Below, piece by piece: positions 5,869 through 9,177 of a stretch of 9,177 bases of DNA. Numbering within the stretch: position 1 is the first letter of the stretch; each line of letters starts with the position of its first letter. The stretch is from positions 1 to 9,177 of the forward strand of contig CAJJPW010000074.1 in NCBI GenBank assembly GCA_905193725.1. The letters run 5' to 3'. The translations under genes were made by a program, and so were the position numbers. This DNA is from an uncultured Eubacteriales bacterium (GTDB taxonomy: Bacteria; Bacillota; Clostridia; Christensenellales; Christensenellaceae). The notes below the pieces were generated by a model that saw nothing but the letters and a program-made list of their open reading frames with translations, was not told the DNA's origin and did no database searches.

Positions 5869-6807
5869 ATGTATCCAGGAGCAATCACGGAGATAGAGGG
5901 AATACGCGTAGGACATGCGCAAAATACTGCGGCGGGCACCGGCGTCACAGCCCTGTTGTTTGATGGTAAGGCAGTGTGTGGGGTAGATGTGCGGGGTAGC
6001 GCGCCGGGCACCAGAGAGACAGATGGATTGGACCCGGTCAACCACTGTGACGCTGTCCACGGGATTGCCCTGTGCGGGGGCAGTGCATTTGGCCTGGAAG
6101 CAGCTTATGGCATAATGCAGTTTTTAGAAGAGCGCCACATTGGGTTTGACACGGGCTTTGGCAAAGTGCCCATTGTACCGGGAGCAGTGATATTCGACTT
6201 AGGGTATGGCTCCCCAAACATTCGCCCGGATAAGAAGATGGGGTATGAGGCCTGTCAGAATGCCTCTTCTATCTGCCCACAGGGTGCCATCGGTGCGGGC
6301 ACAGGCGCTACAGTGGGCAAGCTTTTTGGGGCGGATCACTGTGAAAAGAGCGGTCTGGGGACAGCGTGTATCGTTCTGCCCAATGGGGTAAAAGTGGGCG
6401 CGCTCATGGTAGTCAACGCCTTCGGAGATATTTTTGACGATGAGCAGGGGAAGATGATCGCGGGATTGCGAGATGACCAAGGGAACCTGCAAAACACGGT
6501 GCAAACCATGCTAAAGCAGCGGCAAAAGGTGCAGGGCTTTGGGCAGAACACCACCATTGGGGTGGTTGCCACGGATGCGGATTTGACCAAAGCCCAGGCT
6601 AAAAAGATGGCTCAGATAGGCCATGACGGTTATGCCATGGCCATTCGGCCGGTGCACACCATGTTGGATGGAGACACGCTGTTTGGAGTCAGCACAGGCA
6701 ACAAGGAATGTGACTTTAACATACTGTTGGCGGCAGCTGCCAAAGTGGTGGCTAGGGGAATTTGCAACGCAATTTACAGCTTAGCGCTGCACAAGGGAGA
6801 AGAATAA
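5869..6807 (+). CDS. P1-family (S58, DmpA-like) peptidase
   Basis: This 312-residue protein belongs to the DmpA/BapA group of self-cleaving hydrolases, whose characterised members remove N-terminal amino acids, including D- or beta-residues, from small peptides. Visible family blocks are IEGIRVGHAQ (9-18), VDVRGSAPGTRETD (39-52), LCGGSAFGLEAAYGIM (68-83), VPIVPGAVIFDLG (100-112), GAIGAGTGATVGK, and VGALMVVNAFGDIFD. Near the C-terminus come NTTIGVVATDADLTK and AIRPVHTMLDGDTLF. By alignment to DmpA, the residue freed by autocleavage and acting as nucleophile would be Thr228, in place of serine, with Asn227 before it; this is inferred, not shown. There is no signal peptide, so it is cytoplasmic. 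RBS AGGGAGG is strong. It sits between birA and acpS with short gaps (19 and 2 bases), so it is part of the operon. The substrate is unknown. Confidence 0.9.
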   Translation: MYPGAITEIEGIRVGHAQNTAAGTGVTALLFDGKAVCGVDVRGSAPGTRETDGLDPVNHCDAVHGIALCGGSAFGLEAAYGIMQFLEERHIGFDTGFGKVPIVPGAVIFDLGYGSPNIRPDKKMGYEACQNASSICPQGAIGAGTGATVGKLFGADHCEKSGLGTACIVLPNGVKVGALMVVNAFGDIFDDEQGKMIAGLRDDQGNLQNTVQTMLKQRQKVQGFGQNTTIGVVATDADLTKAQAKKMAQIGHDGYAMAIRPVHTMLDGDTLFGVSTGNKECDFNILLAAAAKVVARGICNAIYSLALHKGEE

Positions 6808-6809
6808 AA

Positions 6810-7208
6810 GTGATTATAGGCATAGGCACGGATATTGTAGAGGTGGCTCGGTTTCAGGAGATGGAGGAGAATGCCCGATTTTTACAGAGAGTGTATTCGC
6901 CTCAGGAGATAGAGATGTTTCGGCAGAGAAAGTTCAACCCTCAAGTGCTGGCGGGAAACTTTGCTGCCAAAGAGGCGCTGCTCAAGGCCTATGGGATGGG
7001 CCTAGGGGATATTCCCATGGGGAAGATCAGCGTGCTCAGGCGGGAGAGCGGACAGCCGTATATTGTGATAGACGGGCCCAAAAAGCCCAGTGAAGGCCAC
7101 ATTATCCACGTGAGCCTCTCCAACATCAAGACGCTGGCTCAGGCCTATGTGGTAGTGGAAAAGAGAGACCAAAAGGATCAGGAGGAATTATTGCCATGTA
7201 TCAAGTAG
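6810..7208 (+). CDS. acpS: Holo-[acyl-carrier-protein] synthase
   Basis: AcpS transfers 4'-phosphopantetheine from coenzyme A to a serine of acyl carrier protein, making it active for fatty acid synthesis. From the GTG at 6810 it has 132 residues (usual 118-126). Motifs are IIGIGTDIVEV with the magnesium-binding Asp8, NFAAKEALLKA with Glu55, GMGLGDIPMGKISVL, and SGQPYIVI. The last conserved block reads HVSLSNIKTLAQAYV, with Asn105 where the family usually has His (SxSH). An in-frame ATG at 6762 lies inside the preceding gene and would add 16 unrelated residues; GTG at 6810 has GGGAGAAG just upstream and starts exactly at the conserved N-terminus. The tail (EKRDQKDQEELLPCIK) is longer than usual and carries the ribosome site of the next gene, which it overlaps by 13 bases. 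Confidence 0.94.
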   Translation: MIIGIGTDIVEVARFQEMEENARFLQRVYSPQEIEMFRQRKFNPQVLAGNFAAKEALLKAYGMGLGDIPMGKISVLRRESGQPYIVIDGPKKPSEGHIIHVSLSNIKTLAQAYVVVEKRDQKDQEELLPCIK

Positions 7209-9177
7209 TGAACAGCCAAAAGATGAGAAGTATTGACGCTTATATGATGGAAAAAAACCAGATTCCCGGCGTAATACTCATGGAAAATGCAGCCATGGGT
7301 GTGAGCGGCTATATAGAACAGGAGTATGCCAAAGGGGCTAGAGTGCACGTGTTTTGCGGCACAGGCAACAATGGCGGGGATGGCTTTGCAGTGGCACGGC
7401 AGCTGCTTGTCAAGGGATATGACGTAAAAGTGGCGGTAGCTGGGGATTTGGAGAAGATCGCAGGGGATGCGAAAATCAATTTTGACGGCCTCAAGGCCAC
7501 ATGCGACCAGATGTTTCACATTGTCAAAGAGCAGCAGATAGATGAGATTTTAGGGCAGATGGGCCTGTGCGATGTGCAGGTAGACGCTCTGTTTGGAACG
7601 GGACTTTCCCGGGAGATTACCGGCATGTATCGGGCGCTGATTGGCAAGATCAATAGCGTCAAGGCGCCGGTAGTGGCGGTGGATATCCCCTCAGGCATCA
7701 GTTCAGATTCAGGCCAAAAGCTGGGGGTTGCCATTCGGGCGCAAGCCACGGTTACCTTTCAGTATCCCAAACTGGGGCATTTTATCTACCCGGGAAGGGA
7801 GTATGCGGGAAAACTAATCGTCCATAAAATAGGAATTGACAGGGGATGTCCACAGGCAGAAAAGGTGGATATCGCTGTATATCAAAAGGACACCAAGGCA
7901 TTGACACTGCCCAAACGGCCTGGGAACTCCAACAAGGGTACTTTTGGCACCTTGGGGATCATTGCGGGCAGCCACGGCATGGCAGGAGCATGTGTGCTGG
8001 CGGTAAGGGCGGCCTTGAGAAGCGGCGCAGGGCTGGTATGCGTAGGATCTAGTTCCTATGTGGTGGATATTTTGCAGCATCAAATCCCACAGGCAGTCAC
8101 CCGCAAGCTATTTGAAGATCGAGAGCAGGTGAAAATTCGACCGGATACGGTGGATGATTTTTTAGCTGGCAAGACGGCAGGCCCGGGATTAGGCATTAGC
8201 CAACGGGCTGGGGAGCTATTAGAATACATCATTGCCAGCTTTGGAGGCAAACTGGTCATCGATGCGGACGGGCTGAATTTGCTCTCCCGTAATTTACAGA
8301 TGCTGCGCAGCCGAAGGGGAGAGATCATAGTAACGCCTCACCCCAAGGAAATGGCACGGCTCATGGGTGTAGAGGTAGAGCATGTGGTGAGTGAGCTCGT
8401 AACTTATGCGGTAGAACTGGCACGGGAGTACGGGATTACCGTGCTGCTCAAGGGATCCACAACGGTGGTGGCCACCCCAAATGGCAAGGCCAGGCTTTTG
8501 CTCAATGGAAACAGCGGCATGGCCAAAGGGGGCAGCGGCGATGTGCTCTCCGGCGTTATCGGCTCTCTGTGTGCCCAGGGGATATCCTGTAGCCAGAGCG
8601 GCGTATTAGGTGCGTTTTTATGTGGATATGCGTCAGACATGGCGCTGCGGCAGAGCAGTGAATACGCGCTGACGCCACTGGATACCATCCGGCACTTAAA
8701 AGATGGGTTTACCTTTTTACAGAACAACCAGGAAGGGAATGCACCTGCATTTTTAAGTCAGCTCATGCAGGAAGAGATAACAGCCTCCTCCTTGGAGACG
8801 CTAGAGGAAGGGCAGGCGAGACCTGATCAATGGGATGAAAAGATGGAGTCAAATGCGTTTTTACAACGGGATCAAAAGGCAGAGCCATTGCAAGGGGAGT
8901 GGGAAGAAGAGCCCCTAGAGGAAATGCCTTATAACTCGCAACAAGAGAGATACGAACAGCCCCACTGGGAAGAGGAAGTGCCCTATGAATCACAACAAGA
9001 GGGATATGAACAGCCTCATTGGGAAGAGGGTATTTCCTCTCAGGGGAAACCCAAAAAGCTGGTGAAAAGGGAAGGGGAACCTGCAAGGACCATCCATCAG
9101 GGCAGAAAAATCAAGACCGTATTGCCTGAGGAGTTTGCCAAGCTAATCGCCACAGAGGATCAGATGGAGCAGCTAAC
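7196..9177 (+). CDS. nnr: Bifunctional NAD(P)H-hydrate epimerase / ADP-dependent dehydratase with C-terminal extension (3' end outside window)
   Basis: Nnr repairs damaged NAD(P)H: the N-terminal half epimerises R- and S-NAD(P)HX and the C-terminal half dehydrates S-NAD(P)HX using ADP. No stop occurs in this frame from 7196 to the window end (660 full codons). The epimerase part shows MENAAMG (29-35), CGTGNNGGDGFAVARQL (54-70), VDALFGTGLS (129-138) and VDIPSGISSDSG (162-173). The kinase-fold dehydratase part shows NKGTFGTLGIIAGS (246-259), AGPGLG (328-333), DADGLN (356-361), TPHPKE (380-385), LLKGST and GGSGDVLSG with catalytic-type Asp449. The known fold ends near residue 509. A Glu/Gln-rich extension of at least 150 residues follows, with two copies of an 18-residue unit (578-613), then a basic stretch (KPKKLVKREG) and a more ordered-looking end. 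AGGAGG at 7180-7185 gives a strong ribosome site. It is the last visible gene of the operon. Confidence 0.94.
   Translation, partial: MYQVVNSQKMRSIDAYMMEKNQIPGVILMENAAMGVSGYIEQEYAKGARVHVFCGTGNNGGDGFAVARQLLVKGYDVKVAVAGDLEKIAGDAKINFDGLKATCDQMFHIVKEQQIDEILGQMGLCDVQVDALFGTGLSREITGMYRALIGKINSVKAPVVAVDIPSGISSDSGQKLGVAIRAQATVTFQYPKLGHFIYPGREYAGKLIVHKIGIDRGCPQAEKVDIAVYQKDTKALTLPKRPGNSNKGTFGTLGIIAGSHGMAGACVLAVRAALRSGAGLVCVGSSSYVVDILQHQIPQAVTRKLFEDREQVKIRPDTVDDFLAGKTAGPGLGISQRAGELLEYIIASFGGKLVIDADGLNLLSRNLQMLRSRRGEIIVTPHPKEMARLMGVEVEHVVSELVTYAVELAREYGITVLLKGSTTVVATPNGKARLLLNGNSGMAKGGSGDVLSGVIGSLCAQGISCSQSGVLGAFLCGYASDMALRQSSEYALTPLDTIRHLKDGFTFLQNNQEGNAPAFLSQLMQEEITASSLETLEEGQARPDQWDEKMESNAFLQRDQKAEPLQGEWEEEPLEEMPYNSQQERYEQPHWEEEVPYESQQEGYEQPHWEEGISSQGKPKKLVKREGEPARTIHQGRKIKTVLPEEFAKLIATEDQMEQL
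8927..9034 (+). repeat. Two tandem 54-bp units coding an 18-residue repeat inside nnr
   Basis: Units at 8927-8980 and 8981-9034 encode PYNSQQERYEQPHWEEEV and PYESQQEGYEQPHWEEGI. By eye, 42 of 54 bases match. Over the first 16 codons, five codon pairs differ synonymously (Pro, Ser, Tyr, Pro, His) and only two change the residue. This pattern points to an old duplication kept under protein-level selection rather than a recent slippage. A looser relative, GEWEEE, lies just upstream. Confidence 0.8.

Noticed and set aside
6762..6809. ATG at 6762 as start of acpS
   Set aside because: It lies within the peptidase gene, adds 16 unrelated residues, and the conserved N-terminus IIGIGTDI begins directly after the GTG at 6810, which has a good ribosome site.
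8927..9034. Tandem repeats as a CRISPR array or mobile element
   Set aside because: The units are contiguous, without spacers, in frame, and differ mainly at synonymous positions, so they are a protein repeat.
8763..9086. Proline-rich 107-codon minus-strand frame at the right end
   Set aside because: It is the complement of the Glu-rich nnr extension; its apparent repeats are the mirror of the 18-residue repeats there.

Overview
The window looks like a chromosomal segment of a low-to-mid GC Gram-positive bacterium of the class Clostridia. The reasons are a class III (Firmicutes-type) fructose-1,6-bisphosphatase, Gram-positive Shine-Dalgarno sites (AAGGAG, AGGAGG) ahead of most genes, sigma-A-type promoters, and a secreted peptidoglycan-binding protein of a type common in spore-forming Clostridia. 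The genus cannot be told from the sequence. No mobile element, phage gene, CRISPR array, tRNA or rRNA was seen. This is mostly a housekeeping region with a small accessory block in the middle.

Layout, left to right. (1) Positions 2-1270 (+) hold the C-terminal two thirds of fbp, cut by the window edge and followed by an imperfect hairpin terminator at 1303-1343. (2) Positions 1545-1778 (-) hold a 77-residue XRE/Cro-type repressor with a near-consensus promoter. (3) A two-gene minus-strand unit follows. It consists of a secreted peptidoglycan-binding-domain protein (3615-2860) and, 4 bases downstream, a MerR-family regulator with a GyrI-like ligand-binding domain (2855-2052). (4) A small protein with eight cysteines (3752-4033, +) is transcribed divergently. 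Its promoter and that of the minus-strand unit appear to share one near-palindromic 31-bp element at 3664-3694. (5) From 4247 to the end runs a tightly packed plus-strand operon: recX, birA, a P1-family (S58, DmpA-like) peptidase, acpS and nnr. The joints are an 11-nt overlap, a 19-nt gap, a 2-nt gap and a 13-nt overlap.

The right-hand operon has a cofactor theme. BirA attaches biotin to carrier proteins, AcpS attaches 4'-phosphopantetheine to acyl carrier protein, and Nnr repairs hydrated NAD(P)H. BirA and AcpS both supply fatty acid synthesis, while RecX modulates RecA. The P1 peptidase in the middle has no assigned substrate.

The most unusual features are the following. The nnr frame does not stop at the usual end of the family (about residue 509) but continues for at least 150 acidic residues, with a duplicated 18-residue Tyr/Trp/Glu-rich unit, and runs off the window. 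The divergent promoter is symmetric and overlapping. AcpS has Asn where the conserved His of the SxSH motif is expected. A drug-sensor-like MerR regulator is paired with a secreted wall-binding protein rather than an efflux pump. I see no clear evidence of a wholly new system; these are the leads worth following.
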